From assembly GCA_020073605.1 (NCBI GenBank), contig JAIQEW010000009.1, forward strand, positions 1-64,000: 64,000 nt of DNA, given 5' to 3'. Position 1 is the stretch's first letter. Each line of letters opens with the position of its first letter. The translations under genes were made by a program, and so were the position numbers. The notes under the pieces were generated by a model. The model had not been told where the DNA came from and searched no databases. It saw only the letters and a program-made list of their open reading frames with translations. This document shows positions 36,201-44,406 of the stretch, in pieces. This stretch comes from Terriglobia bacterium. GTDB taxonomy: Bacteria; Acidobacteriota; Terriglobia; Acidiferrales; UBA7541.

Positions 36201-36261
36201 GCGCCTGCAATCCGAAGCTGGCCGCCAAAGACAAGGCCATCACCAGCAAAACTCTTTTCAC
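33235..36261 (-). CDS. Secreted Ig-like repeat and PQQ-type beta-propeller protein
   Basis: A 1008-residue exoprotein. GTG 36261 is chosen because GGAGGGA lies directly upstream on the minus strand and it opens a signal peptide (VKRVLLVMALSLAASFGLQA). Residues about 25-215 form a first beta domain. Three Ig-like (BIG-type) domains of about 100 residues follow, two nearly identical (from ISVSVAPISTSM and ISVSVSPVSTSV). The C-terminal 500 residues form a propeller with PVDGYIYASPLYVANF, YAFDADSPG, TPVIDRSTNTIYVMAKT and NGTIYIGFGSHGD blades, like PQQ/outer-membrane assembly propellers. No sorting helix or catalytic motif is visible. It is probably a surface adhesin or binding protein. Confidence 0.85.
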   Translation of the reverse strand: MKRVLLVMALSLAASFGLQAQIATVSTTKASSNNGSAQWSVAVTPVAGDTLLVGCNFDAGIRFSAISDTVGDSFAQIGTEADTGDFSSRAYIATNVKGGPTTVQCTTASVTQGNEIYVTELKGVNLAHPIDTQIVAVGYPGPAKATLTTTAAGEFVWAFIQSGQVTNASGWTSLSSYDGNLVTSRTPTTAGAVSLSFPATMSWTLITAALVPGGVSLPPPPISVSVAPISTSMQVNQFLTFTATVQNDSQNKGVTWALSGAGCSGATCGSLSNVTATSVTYTAPASVPSPATVTLTATSVTDTTKSANASITLALPPPPISVSVSPVSTSVQAGQSSPFTATVQNDSQNKGVTWSLSGAGCSGATCGSLSSVTATSASYTAPASVPSPATVTLTATSVSDTTKSAGAAITVTLGTTLTVTVSPKRAAVTMSQSEQFAATVNNDPQNGGVSWSVDGINGGNTTSGTISSAGLFTPGTQPGVHTVAATSNSKSSAIASAMIAVTDLTGVFTYHNDTARTGQNLQEYALTPATVNSSTFGVLFSCPVDGYIYASPLYVANFNVGGQTRNVVFIATEHDSVYAFDADSPGCIQLWKDSFLSSGVATVPSSDTGTGDLDPEIGITSTPVIDRSTNTIYVMAKTKETVGSGCSTGNPCYVHRLHALDLSTGVEKFGGPVVVAAPNFVPLYHLQRPALLLSNGTIYIGFGSHGDNNVYQGWLVAYSATSLAQQWIWHATDPTNQTNNSNHGNEGAIWGSGNGPALDASGNIYVETGNGTFDGTNNYSDSVIKLSPTGTVLDYFTPLDQLVMQQDDIDLGSSGPIILPDAVGSTTNPHLMIATGKVGVVYLLDQTNMGKYNTAANQDVGEASVGFNLGNGDGGFYGQPAYWNGNIYTVIVGDSLRQYPISNGSISTVSISSSNNLFSFRGATPAVSANSTTNGIVWVADIASYQNNGAVILDAYDATNVSTLLYSSPSSGPGAATIASKFTVPTVANGKVYVGGQLAFTVFGLLPN
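35021..35609. repeat. Tandem duplication encoding two near-identical Ig-like domains
   Basis: Two adjacent copies of about 290 bases (about 35325-35609 and 35021-35316) within the exoprotein gene share long identical blocks. Examples are the sequences coding QNDSQNKGVTW, SGAGCSGATCGSL and TAPASVPSPATVTLTAT. Differences are mostly third-position or conservative. This looks like an internal duplication of one Ig domain, still similar enough to recombine and change domain number. Confidence 0.75.
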
Positions 36262-37035
36262 ACATCCCTCCACAAAAGGTCTCGGCTGGCGTCGTCAAGG
36301 GGTGCAAGCCAGTGACATGAATGCGCGCCGAAGTCATGGATCCACCGAGTTCGGTCGCCTGAGCAACCCCGTGTTGCAGCGTTTCGATCTCCCGCCGCGC
36401 GGTTAGAACGAAAGACCCTGCAAATGGAAAGACCGGCAGCGCCGCTTCCTGAGTGCGTGAGCTGTGCTGGATTCAGTCCGGTCTGCGATGCGGTCGTTGG
36501 AGCCGGTGAACGCATGAAGCCCCCAAATGGCCCCCAGCAACTCCGGCGCAATGACAAAACCGCCCGTAGATGCACCGGCGTGTCGATTCTGCGCTTCTGC
36601 TTTGTTCCGGCTAGACTCCGGTTTCTTTCTAGACACGTGGCGGCGCGCTGCACGACTACATTCCCTCACGCCTAGTCCTGCTCGTACACTACAAGTTGGA
36701 ACTGAAGCGTGAAAGACTTGCGATCAGCATCAGCTATGCTTTGATCGGTCACTTTTACATCACGGATACACTGATGTAAAGAGTTTGCGTCACGAAACCG
36801 AGGATTTCTTGTGGAAATTTCCCTGCATATCGTGTCGGGCACAACTTGCCTTCCACGTGTCAACCTGGACACCCTAGGGGAATGGATGAACGGCGGCATT
36901 TCGATAGCGATAATAGAATATCAAGAGGGGGTATCACCCTAGAGGTTGCGTCAGCGGCGAAGCCGAGGCCAGATAGGAGAGAGGCAACCGCAAGATAGTA
37001 CCGTTTACCTTATTCTGTTTCTTTGTCGCTCCGCC
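36262..37035. other. Divergent intergenic region between exoprotein and dehydrogenase
   Basis: About 770 bases with no convincing gene. Frames here show no family resemblance or ribosome binding site. The stretch from about 36680 to 36930 is locally richer in A and T and carries a palindrome at 36754-36780. It must contain the promoters of both flanking genes. Confidence 0.4.
36754..36780. promoter_or_regulatory. Perfect inverted repeat, possible operator
   Basis: TTTACATCA at 36754-36762 and TGATGTAAA at 36772-36780 form a perfect 9-bp inverted repeat with a 9-base spacer (CGGATACAC). The arm length and an 18-base centre-to-centre distance are suitable for a dimeric regulator. It is in the AT-richer part of the divergent region. 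No flanking regulator gene is present. Confidence 0.35.
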
Positions 37036-39186
37036 ATGAGATCAAATAAACGTCCGCTGCGCATTTTTGGAGCCATCTTTGTCATCTTCATCATGGGGCT
37101 GACTGCAGCCGGGTTTGCCTCCAGCGAGGTGGCCTGGAGGTTCACCGTACTTGAAGAAAAGTTGTCAGGAAAGATCCCCGAGATTCCCTTTCTGACTTTA
37201 ATAAGATGGATGCGACCGGGCAGCGCTGTATATCTGCGGGATTTGGCCGAGTTGCCGAATGTCAACGCAAGCATCAACAGTTTTCATAGCGATCGCAAGT
37301 CGGCGGAAGCGGGTGCCCGGGTCTATGGCCGGGTTTGCACGGAGTGCCACGGAGACAATGCCCGAGGCCGAACCGGTCCCGACTTAGTTGCTGCGCTCGC
37401 CAGTATGAGCGACTGGTCGTTCTTCTCCACAGTTAAGTGGGGACGTCCGCGCACCATCATGGTCGCACAGCCATTATCGGATCTAGAGATCTGGCAAGTG
37501 CACGCCTTCATTAGGCAAACTACGATAGAAATGGCCGTTGGGCGACATTCCCCGGAGGCCATGCTCCCGGCGTTTCAACCAGTGACCTTCGACATGCTAC
37601 GGGAAGCAGATCGCACGGGCGAGTGGCTCACCTATTCTGGCAATTACGCTGGATTCCGACACGGCATGCAGAACCAAATCTCCCGTCGGAACGTAAGGGA
37701 GCTCCGCTTGACCTGGGCAGCCCAACTGCCCGGGGAAGGCATGCCCCTCGAATCGACCCCCGTTGTCGTTGGAGATCGGTTGTTTGTTACCCAATCCCCC
37801 GAGGGGGTGACAGCCCTCGACACCAAGACCGGAGCCGTAATATGGGCGTTCCATCGTCCGGTCCCAACTGATATTCCACTGTGCTGCGGCGCTCAGAATC
37901 GGGGCGTTGCGATCTTGGGCGACACGATCTTTGTTGAGACCCTTGATGCTCATCTTATTGCACTCGATGCGGCCACTGGCGCTAAGCGCTGGGACGCAAG
38001 AGTTGCCGACTGGCGCGACGGTTATTCGATGACTGGAGCCCCGCTCGCGGTCGAGGATTGCATTGTTGTGGGTGTGGGGGGGGGCGACTTAGGCATCCGG
38101 GGTTTTCTCGCCGCGTACGCTGCAAAAGACGGCAGTCCGAAATGGAGGTTCGATACCGTGCCCGGTCCCGGCCAGCCAGGGAACGAAACGTGGGGGAACG
38201 ATTCGTGGAAACGTGGCGGCGCAGCAACTTGGACCACGGGTGCCTACGATCCGACGCTCAATCTCATTTATTGGGGGACTGGCAACCCCGTTCCGGCGTA
38301 CTTCTCGGGAACGCGCCCCGGCATTAATCTGTATGCGAATTCGTTGATTGCAGTTGACGCGCGAACAGGCCAACTGAGGTGGTACTTCCAATTCACACCT
38401 TCCGACACTCATGACTGGGACGCCACCCAGCAGCCCGTCCTAGCCGACATCCCGTGGCATGGCCAGACGCGGCCCGTGCTATTGCTTGCCAACCGCAACG
38501 GATTCTTTTACGTACTTGACCGGCAAACCGGGCGCTTCCTGCAGGCCGAGCCATTCGCCAAGCAGACGTGGGCGTCAGGTTTCACCGCCGACGGCCGTCC
38601 AATTGTTCGACCCGGCTCTGAACCGAGCCGCTCCGGGAGCCTCGTGTGGCCCACGGCCAATGGCGCGACGAATTGGTGGCCGCCTTCCTTCGATCCGAAG
38701 CGCAATCTCCTTTTTGTGCCGTCGGTCGACTCGGCTGCGATCTATTTCCACGATCAGACTCCACGTTTCCATCACGGCGAGTCGTTCGGTGGCAGTTCTT
38801 ACGACCGCGCGGCCAATCAGTCCACATCGGTGGCCATCCGGGCGATCGACGCGACAACAGGCGACAAACGTTGGGAGGCTCTGCTTGCGACCGGCGGCGT
38901 AGAGGTGCGGGGCGAGATGAGCGGCGTCTTATCGACCGAGGGGCATCTTGTGTTTGTAGGATATGCAGGCGAATTTCTTGCGCTCGACTCGGACACGGGG
39001 AAAACGCTCTGGACCACGCCTCTCGGCGCCGACATCCACGCACCGCCCATCACCTACACGGTTGCGGGCCAGCAATACGTCGCGGTGTTTGCGGGCAGGA
39101 CCCTGTTCACATTTGGGCTACCGCCAAAGGACGAAAGCATCGACGTGCACGTCGCGGCGGTGAAAACAAAATCGACCGACCATTGA
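37036..39186 (+). CDS. PQQ-dependent dehydrogenase with N-terminal cytochrome c domain
   Basis: A 716-residue periplasmic quinohaemoprotein. A membrane or signal helix (FGAIFVIFIMGLTAAGFASS) is followed by a cytochrome c domain with CTECH (C101, C104, H105) and a later TIMVAQPLSD that could supply the axial methionine. From about residue 200 the eight-bladed PQQ propeller begins: WLTYSGNYAGFRH, TPVVVGDRLFV, the vicinal cysteine pair C283-C284 (LCCGAQNRG), WGTGNPVPAY, TPSDTHDWDATQQ and FFYVLDRQTGRFLQAEPF. The family oxidises alcohols or sugars and passes electrons to cytochromes. In the common type II enzymes the haem domain is C-terminal, so the order here is unusual. ATG 37036 is preferred to an upstream in-frame extension. 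Confidence 0.88.
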   Translation: MRSNKRPLRIFGAIFVIFIMGLTAAGFASSEVAWRFTVLEEKLSGKIPEIPFLTLIRWMRPGSAVYLRDLAELPNVNASINSFHSDRKSAEAGARVYGRVCTECHGDNARGRTGPDLVAALASMSDWSFFSTVKWGRPRTIMVAQPLSDLEIWQVHAFIRQTTIEMAVGRHSPEAMLPAFQPVTFDMLREADRTGEWLTYSGNYAGFRHGMQNQISRRNVRELRLTWAAQLPGEGMPLESTPVVVGDRLFVTQSPEGVTALDTKTGAVIWAFHRPVPTDIPLCCGAQNRGVAILGDTIFVETLDAHLIALDAATGAKRWDARVADWRDGYSMTGAPLAVEDCIVVGVGGGDLGIRGFLAAYAAKDGSPKWRFDTVPGPGQPGNETWGNDSWKRGGAATWTTGAYDPTLNLIYWGTGNPVPAYFSGTRPGINLYANSLIAVDARTGQLRWYFQFTPSDTHDWDATQQPVLADIPWHGQTRPVLLLANRNGFFYVLDRQTGRFLQAEPFAKQTWASGFTADGRPIVRPGSEPSRSGSLVWPTANGATNWWPPSFDPKRNLLFVPSVDSAAIYFHDQTPRFHHGESFGGSSYDRAANQSTSVAIRAIDATTGDKRWEALLATGGVEVRGEMSGVLSTEGHLVFVGYAGEFLALDSDTGKTLWTTPLGADIHAPPITYTVAGQQYVAVFAGRTLFTFGLPPKDESIDVHVAAVKTKSTDH

Positions 39187-39352
39187 GCGATTTTTCGCAA
39201 AGTGAAGTTTCTGATGGATGCGTCGCTCGTTTTGAGATATGCCGATCCCGCAGTCAAGGGGGGCAGGTGCTGGGCAGTCGGCGCGCGGGGGCTGGATCTC
39301 TTCGCCGCGACGATTCTCTCGAATTACGGCCAGATGGATGGGCGGAACTAGA

Positions 39353-40366
39353 ATGAACGACGCTCACTTGAACCCGAACACCGCATCAAGCCGTGCGAGC
39401 TTCGTCCCCAGGAGCCGCATAACGGCGTACATTTTCATCGTCCTCGCTGCGATCCTCGCTGCTTCATACTACCGACTGAGAACTGACAGCATCTTCGCAT
39501 GCCAAGCGAATGGGTACTCAAAAGGGCAATATCTCGCTTATTGCCAGAGCGATGGCTACGGCGACTTCGATCACGGAGCGTTCTGGTTTGATCTCGAACC
39601 TGCCGCGACACGATCCGCCGCGGCGGCTGACGTGCTATTCATCGGCAACAGTCGCATGCAATACGGATTCTCGAGCACTGCGGCACAAGACTGGCTGGCC
39701 AAGAATACCCCGTCTTACTACCTGCTCGGATTCGCATATAATCCGAGGGTGCAATTCGAACGCGCATTGCTGAGCAAACTCGCCGCGCGCCCCCGCGTCT
39801 ATGTAATTAACCTCGATACTTTCTTCGAGGAGAATGGAGATGTGCCGGCAAGAATCGTCATGGATGAGCCGAACGCACTATCCCGTTATCAACACAAGCA
39901 GCGCTGGCAATACCTGCACCGCGCAGTGTGCGGAAAGGTTGCCGGATTCTGCGGCAACTCCTATTCCTTTTTCAGAACGCGCCAAACGGGCGTGTGGCAA
40001 TCATCAGGAGCGATTTCGGCCAATAAGGCGGTATCCGTCGACCCCAAATTCGACGCCGAAATGGTGGCGCGTGAAACTGTATCCGGCAGAGTCTTTCTAG
40101 ACAGCCTCGGCGTGGTTCCAGGTTGCATAATCTTCACGCTCGTGCCGACCGTCGATACACCATCCGCGACATCTTCGGCAATCGCGACGGCACTGCACAC
40201 CGATTTCATTGCGCCTGAGCTCGGGGGCCTCGTGACCTTTGACGGCTCACACCTCAACCGCGCGAGCGCTGAGCGATGGTCGGCAGCCTTTTTCCAAGCT
40301 GCTGGCCCCAAGATTCGGGATTGCCTGCGGACGCAGACCGCGCCGCAAGTGACGTCGGCGAATTAG
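39353..40366 (+). CDS. SGNH-like (DltD/AlgX-type) membrane-anchored acyl-transfer protein
   Basis: A 337-residue protein with an N-terminal membrane anchor (ITAYIFIVLAAILAASYY) and an extracytoplasmic SGNH-hydrolase-like domain. VLFIGNSRMQYGFS gives the nucleophile serine S100 in a GNS block, and FDGSHLNRASAERW gives the D297/H300 pair. This is the arrangement of DltD, AlgX/AlgJ and PatB-type partners of MBOAT O-acyltransferases. It begins the FkbH-ACP-MBOAT group. It probably transfers, or helps transfer, the acyl group to a glycan in the periplasm. ATG 39353 starts two bases after the stop of a doubtful 49-codon frame. Confidence 0.8.
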   Translation: MNDAHLNPNTASSRASFVPRSRITAYIFIVLAAILAASYYRLRTDSIFACQANGYSKGQYLAYCQSDGYGDFDHGAFWFDLEPAATRSAAAADVLFIGNSRMQYGFSSTAAQDWLAKNTPSYYLLGFAYNPRVQFERALLSKLAARPRVYVINLDTFFEENGDVPARIVMDEPNALSRYQHKQRWQYLHRAVCGKVAGFCGNSYSFFRTRQTGVWQSSGAISANKAVSVDPKFDAEMVARETVSGRVFLDSLGVVPGCIIFTLVPTVDTPSATSSAIATALHTDFIAPELGGLVTFDGSHLNRASAERWSAAFFQAAGPKIRDCLRTQTAPQVTSAN

Positions 40367-40423
40367 ATGTCGATGACTACGTCATTATCTGCATGTTCCA
40401 CGAACGCTATACGGAATCTCTAA

Positions 40424-42322
40424 ATGCTGGACTGGCTGCCATACCCGCATGATTTCAGCGCACAGCTTCGTGACGCCGTCCGTGCCGACTCAGCAGCGGA
40501 GCGCGTCGGGCGCCTGATCGCTCTTTCCCAATACCGGCTCGACTTTCTTCAGACAATTCAACTCAATCGGGCCATGGATACCATATTGCTGCAGGCCGGC
40601 GAAGTCCTGCCTCATTACCGGCTCGCCATTCTGGGGTCTGCCACAGTGGAGCACCTTGCTCCCGCAATTCGGGTGGCAGCTTTGCGTCGCCAATTATGGG
40701 TCGATGTCTATTGCTGCGGGTACGGCCAATACCGCCAGGAAATTATGGATCCGGGGTCCGCGTTGCACCGATTTGCTCCCCAAACGATTCTCTTTTCGAT
40801 AGCGACCATGCACGCTGTTCCCGCCGTGGAGCCTGCGGCGACCGCAGACGAAGTCGACCGTCTGACCGGCGGCGTCGTTGAGGATCTTAAATCGCTCTGG
40901 CGGCGCGCACGACAGGACCTCGGAGCGGCTATCATTCATCAGACCCTCTTAAATGTGACCGAACCCCTGTTTGGCAGTTTCGATCGCTTGGTCCCAGGAT
41001 CCCCTTGGCGGGTTGTCGAACGGTTGAATCATTTCCTCGCGGAAACTGCCTCGGCCGAAGGAGTGTCGCTGCTCGACATTGCGCGGGCCGCCCAGCGCGA
41101 TGGTCAGGATTCGTGGTTCGACGCTGCTCGCATGCTGCAGGCGAAGCAGGAAATCGCTCCGCAGTCAGCCCCCATGTACGGCGAGCTCGTTGCACGCCTC
41201 TTAGGTGCTCATCGCGGCAAATCAAGGAAGTGCCTGGTACTCGATCTCGACAACACATTGTGGGGCGGGGTGCTTGGCGATGACGGCGTAACCGGCCTCG
41301 TATTGGGACAAGGCAGTGCGGCGGGAGAGGCTTACTTAGGCGTGCAGCGCTACGCCCGACAGCTCAAAGAACGGGGCATCATTCTCGCGGTTTGTTCAAA
41401 GAACGATCCTGTTGCCGCAGAGGAAGCCTTTTCGTCCCACCCGGAGATGATCTTGAAGCGCTCCGATATCGCCGCGTTCATGGCAAATTGGGACGACAAG
41501 GCACAGAATCTCGAAGCCATCGCGGGTCAGTTAAATATAGGCTTGGACAGTCTCGTATTCCTCGACGACAACCCGGTGGAACGAGCTCGAGTGCGTGAGG
41601 CGCTTCCGGTCGTCGCTGTTCCGGAATTGCCGGACGATGTCTCGGGATACGTCCGCCGCCTTGCCGACGCCGGATATTTCGAAGCCATCAGCTTTACAAT
41701 GGAAGATCAGCAGCGAGCTTCTCAATACTCGCAAAACGTCGAGCGAGAGTCGATGCGAGGATCGGCTCAGAGTGTTGACGAATTCCTACAAGGGCTGCAG
41801 ATGTTCGTCCAATATGGACCTTTTGCAGCCGTCGACTTGCCGCGCGTCACCCAGCTGATCAACAAAACGAATCAGTTTACCCCGACGACACGGCGATATT
41901 CGGCAGAACAGATTGCGAATTACCTCAGCACGGCGGGAACCATAAACTTGCAGTTCCGTCTTCGGGACCGATTTGGCGACAATGGTCTGGTTAGCGCGAT
42001 GCTGATGTTGCCGGTCGAAGGTGCAGCGGGCTGCATTGAGATCGATACGTGGGTCATGAGTTGCCGCGTGTTCGGTCGGCAACTCGAATATGAAGCGATG
42101 AATATCGCCGTGGAGACTGCTCGGTGCAACGGGATCCGGGAAATCATTGCCACATATATCCCCACGCAAAAGAACTCTGTGATTCGTGATCTGTATCCGA
42201 AACTCGGGTTTCGGGCTGCGAACCTTCCGAATCAAAACCCGGAGGCGTCACGGTGGTCGCTGCTACTATCGGAATACATACCCTGCGCAACGCACATAAC
42301 GCGAGAAGTGAGGCGCCCATGA
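40424..42322 (+). CDS. FkbH-like HAD-IIIC family protein
   Basis: A 632-residue protein with three parts: an N-terminal SGNH-like domain of about 265 residues without clear catalytic residues, a HAD-IIIC phosphatase domain (LDLDNTLWGGVLGDDGV, catalytic D274 and D276; VCSKNDP; FLDDNPVERARVR), and a C-terminal GNAT-like domain (LRDRFGDNGLVSAML, YIPTQKNSVIRDLYPKLGF). FkbH-type enzymes dephosphorylate 1,3-bisphosphoglycerate and load the glyceryl unit onto an acyl carrier protein in polyketide and tetronate pathways. Here the next gene is a carrier protein, joined by an ATGA overlap. The loading of glycerate is inferred from the family and not proved. Confidence 0.88.
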   Translation: MLDWLPYPHDFSAQLRDAVRADSAAERVGRLIALSQYRLDFLQTIQLNRAMDTILLQAGEVLPHYRLAILGSATVEHLAPAIRVAALRRQLWVDVYCCGYGQYRQEIMDPGSALHRFAPQTILFSIATMHAVPAVEPAATADEVDRLTGGVVEDLKSLWRRARQDLGAAIIHQTLLNVTEPLFGSFDRLVPGSPWRVVERLNHFLAETASAEGVSLLDIARAAQRDGQDSWFDAARMLQAKQEIAPQSAPMYGELVARLLGAHRGKSRKCLVLDLDNTLWGGVLGDDGVTGLVLGQGSAAGEAYLGVQRYARQLKERGIILAVCSKNDPVAAEEAFSSHPEMILKRSDIAAFMANWDDKAQNLEAIAGQLNIGLDSLVFLDDNPVERARVREALPVVAVPELPDDVSGYVRRLADAGYFEAISFTMEDQQRASQYSQNVERESMRGSAQSVDEFLQGLQMFVQYGPFAAVDLPRVTQLINKTNQFTPTTRRYSAEQIANYLSTAGTINLQFRLRDRFGDNGLVSAMLMLPVEGAAGCIEIDTWVMSCRVFGRQLEYEAMNIAVETARCNGIREIIATYIPTQKNSVIRDLYPKLGFRAANLPNQNPEASRWSLLLSEYIPCATHITREVRRP

Positions 42323-42573
42323 CGGCAGGCGAAGTTCTGAAATCGTTCACGCAGATTCTCAGGGACTTGCTCGGTGATGACTCAATCGTTCTGAGTCCCT
42401 CTACGAGGCGGATCGACGTGTCTGGATGGGACTCCTTTAACTACGTGAATTTTGTGGTCGCCGTCGAAATGAAGTTCGGCGTCAAGTTTGGTGTCGCAGA
42501 AGTCGAATCGTTCCAGACCGTGGGTGAGATCGTTCAGCGCACACTGGCGTTGCTTCAGGCATCTCCGAGGTAA
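42319..42573 (+). CDS. Acyl carrier protein
   Basis: An 84-residue carrier protein with four helices. SGWDSFNYVNFVVAVEMKFG contains the phosphopantetheine attachment serine S39 in a 'DS' context, and the remainder (FGVKFGVAEVESFQTVGEIV) is typical of the helix II-III region. It is not close to the fatty acid AcpP motif DSLD, so it is a specialised carrier. ATG 42319 overlaps the FkbH stop (ATGA), and the MBOAT gene begins 14 bases after its stop. It probably carries the acyl group delivered by the FkbH-like enzyme. Confidence 0.9.
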   Translation: MTAGEVLKSFTQILRDLLGDDSIVLSPSTRRIDVSGWDSFNYVNFVVAVEMKFGVKFGVAEVESFQTVGEIVQRTLALLQASPR

Positions 42574-42587
42574 GCAGGCCGACATCG

Positions 42588-44222
42588 ATGCTTTTCAACT
42601 CCTACCAATTCATTCTCGGCTTTCTTCCAGTAACTCTGGCGATCTTCTACATTTTTGGCCGGTTCTCCAGGACATCCGCCCTGCGCTGGCTGATTTTTGC
42701 GTCTCTCGTCTTCTACGCTTGGTGGAGGCTTCTGAACGTTGCAATCATTCTGCCGTCGATCTTGATCAACTTCCTGCTCGCGCAGCGGCTGCAGCGACTC
42801 GGCGTAGATGAATCAAATCGCCGCGCTTCGAAACTGACTCTCATTGCAGGCATCGCCTTCAACGTGGCTTTTCTCGGTTACTTCAAATACACGAATTTCT
42901 TGGCCGGCGCGATCAACGATGCTTTTGGCACTCATTTCATTCTGACGCACATCATCCTGCCGCTCGGCATCTCGTTCATCACGTTTCAAAAGATCGCGTT
43001 CCTGATCGACGTTCACGGCAAACGGATCGAACCGTTCACGTTCGGAGACTACGCGCTATTCGTGCTTTTCTTTCCGCAGCTCATTGCCGGACCTATCGTC
43101 CATTACCGGGAAGTCATGCCTCAGTTCCGGCGCGCAAGCTGCAGATTTAATGGCACGGACATGTGCGTGGGGCTCACGATGTTTTTCTTTGGTTTGTTCA
43201 AGAAGGTATTCCTGGCAGACGGCATCGCACCCTTCGTTTCGCCGATCTATGAACGAGCAGCACACGGTGATCCAGTCTCCGTCCTGCCGGCGTTGATGGG
43301 TGCTGTCGGCTTTACGCTGCAGATCTACTTCGATTTTTCCGGTTATTCGGACATGGCTATCGGCATCGCCCGGTTGTTCGGAGTGCGATTGCCGCTTAAT
43401 TTCGATTCACCGCTAAAGGCCTCCAGCATCATCGATTACTGGTTGCGGTGGCACATCACACTGACCAGGTTTCTCACGGCCTATATCTATAATCCGTTGC
43501 TGCTGTGGCTTACGCGACGCAGGCTCGCTCGCGGCCGACCGGCGCTCGGCGGCCGTAACGTAACGTTCGGTGCGTTCCTTAACCTGCTCGCCCTTCCGAC
43601 GATCCTGACAATGTTCATCTCGGGGTTGTGGCACGGCGCCGGTTACACGTTCATCATCTGGGGACTGCTGCACGGCGTGTTTCTCTCGATCAATCACGGG
43701 TGGCGTCTGCTGAAAGCGAAACTGCGGCCGGCTCAAGCTAAACATGATCAGTCCGGAGGCATCGCCGGTTTTGTGCTGACCTTTGCCATAGTTTCCATCG
43801 CGATGGTGTTCTTCCGCGCCCCCACTCTCAAGGGAGCGTCGGTGATCCTCGCCGGGATGGTCGGCGTGCACGGGATCGGCTTGCCCGCCTCGATCTTTGA
43901 ACACTTGGGTCCGCTTGCAAATCTGCTGCAACGAACACGAGTCGGACGTGAAACGTGGTGGAGCGCCGTCAACTTCGCGTGGCTTACGGCCTGGACATCG
44001 CTTGCGCTGGGCATTGCGCTGCTCTGCCCGAATTCCTCGCAACTGCTCGCGCACTACGAACCCGCGTTGGGCGTCCGACCCACCGATCAAGAACAACGTG
44101 GAGCATTTGCGCGACTGGCGTGGAGTCCTTCACTGAAATGGGCCTTGGCGGTTGCAGCGGTGGCCGCCGCTGCGATCCTGCGATTCGGAGGGCCAAGTGA
44201 GTTTTTATACTGGCAGTTTTAA
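42588..44222 (+). CDS. MBOAT-family membrane O-acyltransferase (AlgI/DltB-like)
   Basis: A 544-residue polytopic membrane protein. LPLGISFITFQKIAFLIDVH, FPQLIAGPIVHYREVMPQF, FDFSGYSDMAIGIARLFGV, FDSPLKASSIIDYWLRWHIT and FISGLWHGAGYTFIIWGLLH are hallmark AlgI/DltB segments; the conserved histidines are H349 and H362. MBOATs move acyl groups from a cytoplasmic donor across the membrane to a glycan: AlgI uses an acetyl donor and DltB uses D-alanyl-DltC. Following an acyl carrier gene, this one could take its acyl group from the carrier in the DltB manner. ATG 42588 is the clear start. Confidence 0.93.
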   Translation: MLFNSYQFILGFLPVTLAIFYIFGRFSRTSALRWLIFASLVFYAWWRLLNVAIILPSILINFLLAQRLQRLGVDESNRRASKLTLIAGIAFNVAFLGYFKYTNFLAGAINDAFGTHFILTHIILPLGISFITFQKIAFLIDVHGKRIEPFTFGDYALFVLFFPQLIAGPIVHYREVMPQFRRASCRFNGTDMCVGLTMFFFGLFKKVFLADGIAPFVSPIYERAAHGDPVSVLPALMGAVGFTLQIYFDFSGYSDMAIGIARLFGVRLPLNFDSPLKASSIIDYWLRWHITLTRFLTAYIYNPLLLWLTRRRLARGRPALGGRNVTFGAFLNLLALPTILTMFISGLWHGAGYTFIIWGLLHGVFLSINHGWRLLKAKLRPAQAKHDQSGGIAGFVLTFAIVSIAMVFFRAPTLKGASVILAGMVGVHGIGLPASIFEHLGPLANLLQRTRVGRETWWSAVNFAWLTAWTSLALGIALLCPNSSQLLAHYEPALGVRPTDQEQRGAFARLAWSPSLKWALAVAAVAAAAILRFGGPSEFLYWQF

Positions 44223-44247
44223 CACGAGGCGACCGCACCCGGCGCTC

Positions 44248-44281
44248 GGTTATAGGCTGCCAATCCCGGCGGCCTATAACC
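44248..44281 (+). terminator. Stem-loop after the MBOAT gene
   Basis: GGTTATAGGCTGCC and GGCGGCCTATAACC form a 14-bp stem (one G-U pair) with loop AATCCC. It begins 26 bases after the MBOAT stop. No strong T-run follows (CTCTCGTTCC), so it may stabilise the 3' end, or be an imperfect terminator, rather than a strong intrinsic one. Confidence 0.5.
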
Positions 44282-44406
44282 CTCTCGTTCCACCAAACTC
44301 GATTTCACAGCTCGAGGCTGTGATGTAAACTCTCTCATTCGCCGTGGTACAAAAACTCGGTCCGGTCGTGCCGTCCTCGTCGCGGCCTGCAAGTGAGGTG
44401 TGATTC

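Noticed and set aside
39202-39351. 49-codon frame between the dehydrogenase and the SGNH gene (start GTG 39202)
   Set aside because: No ribosome binding site, family or membrane segment; probably an intergenic chance frame.
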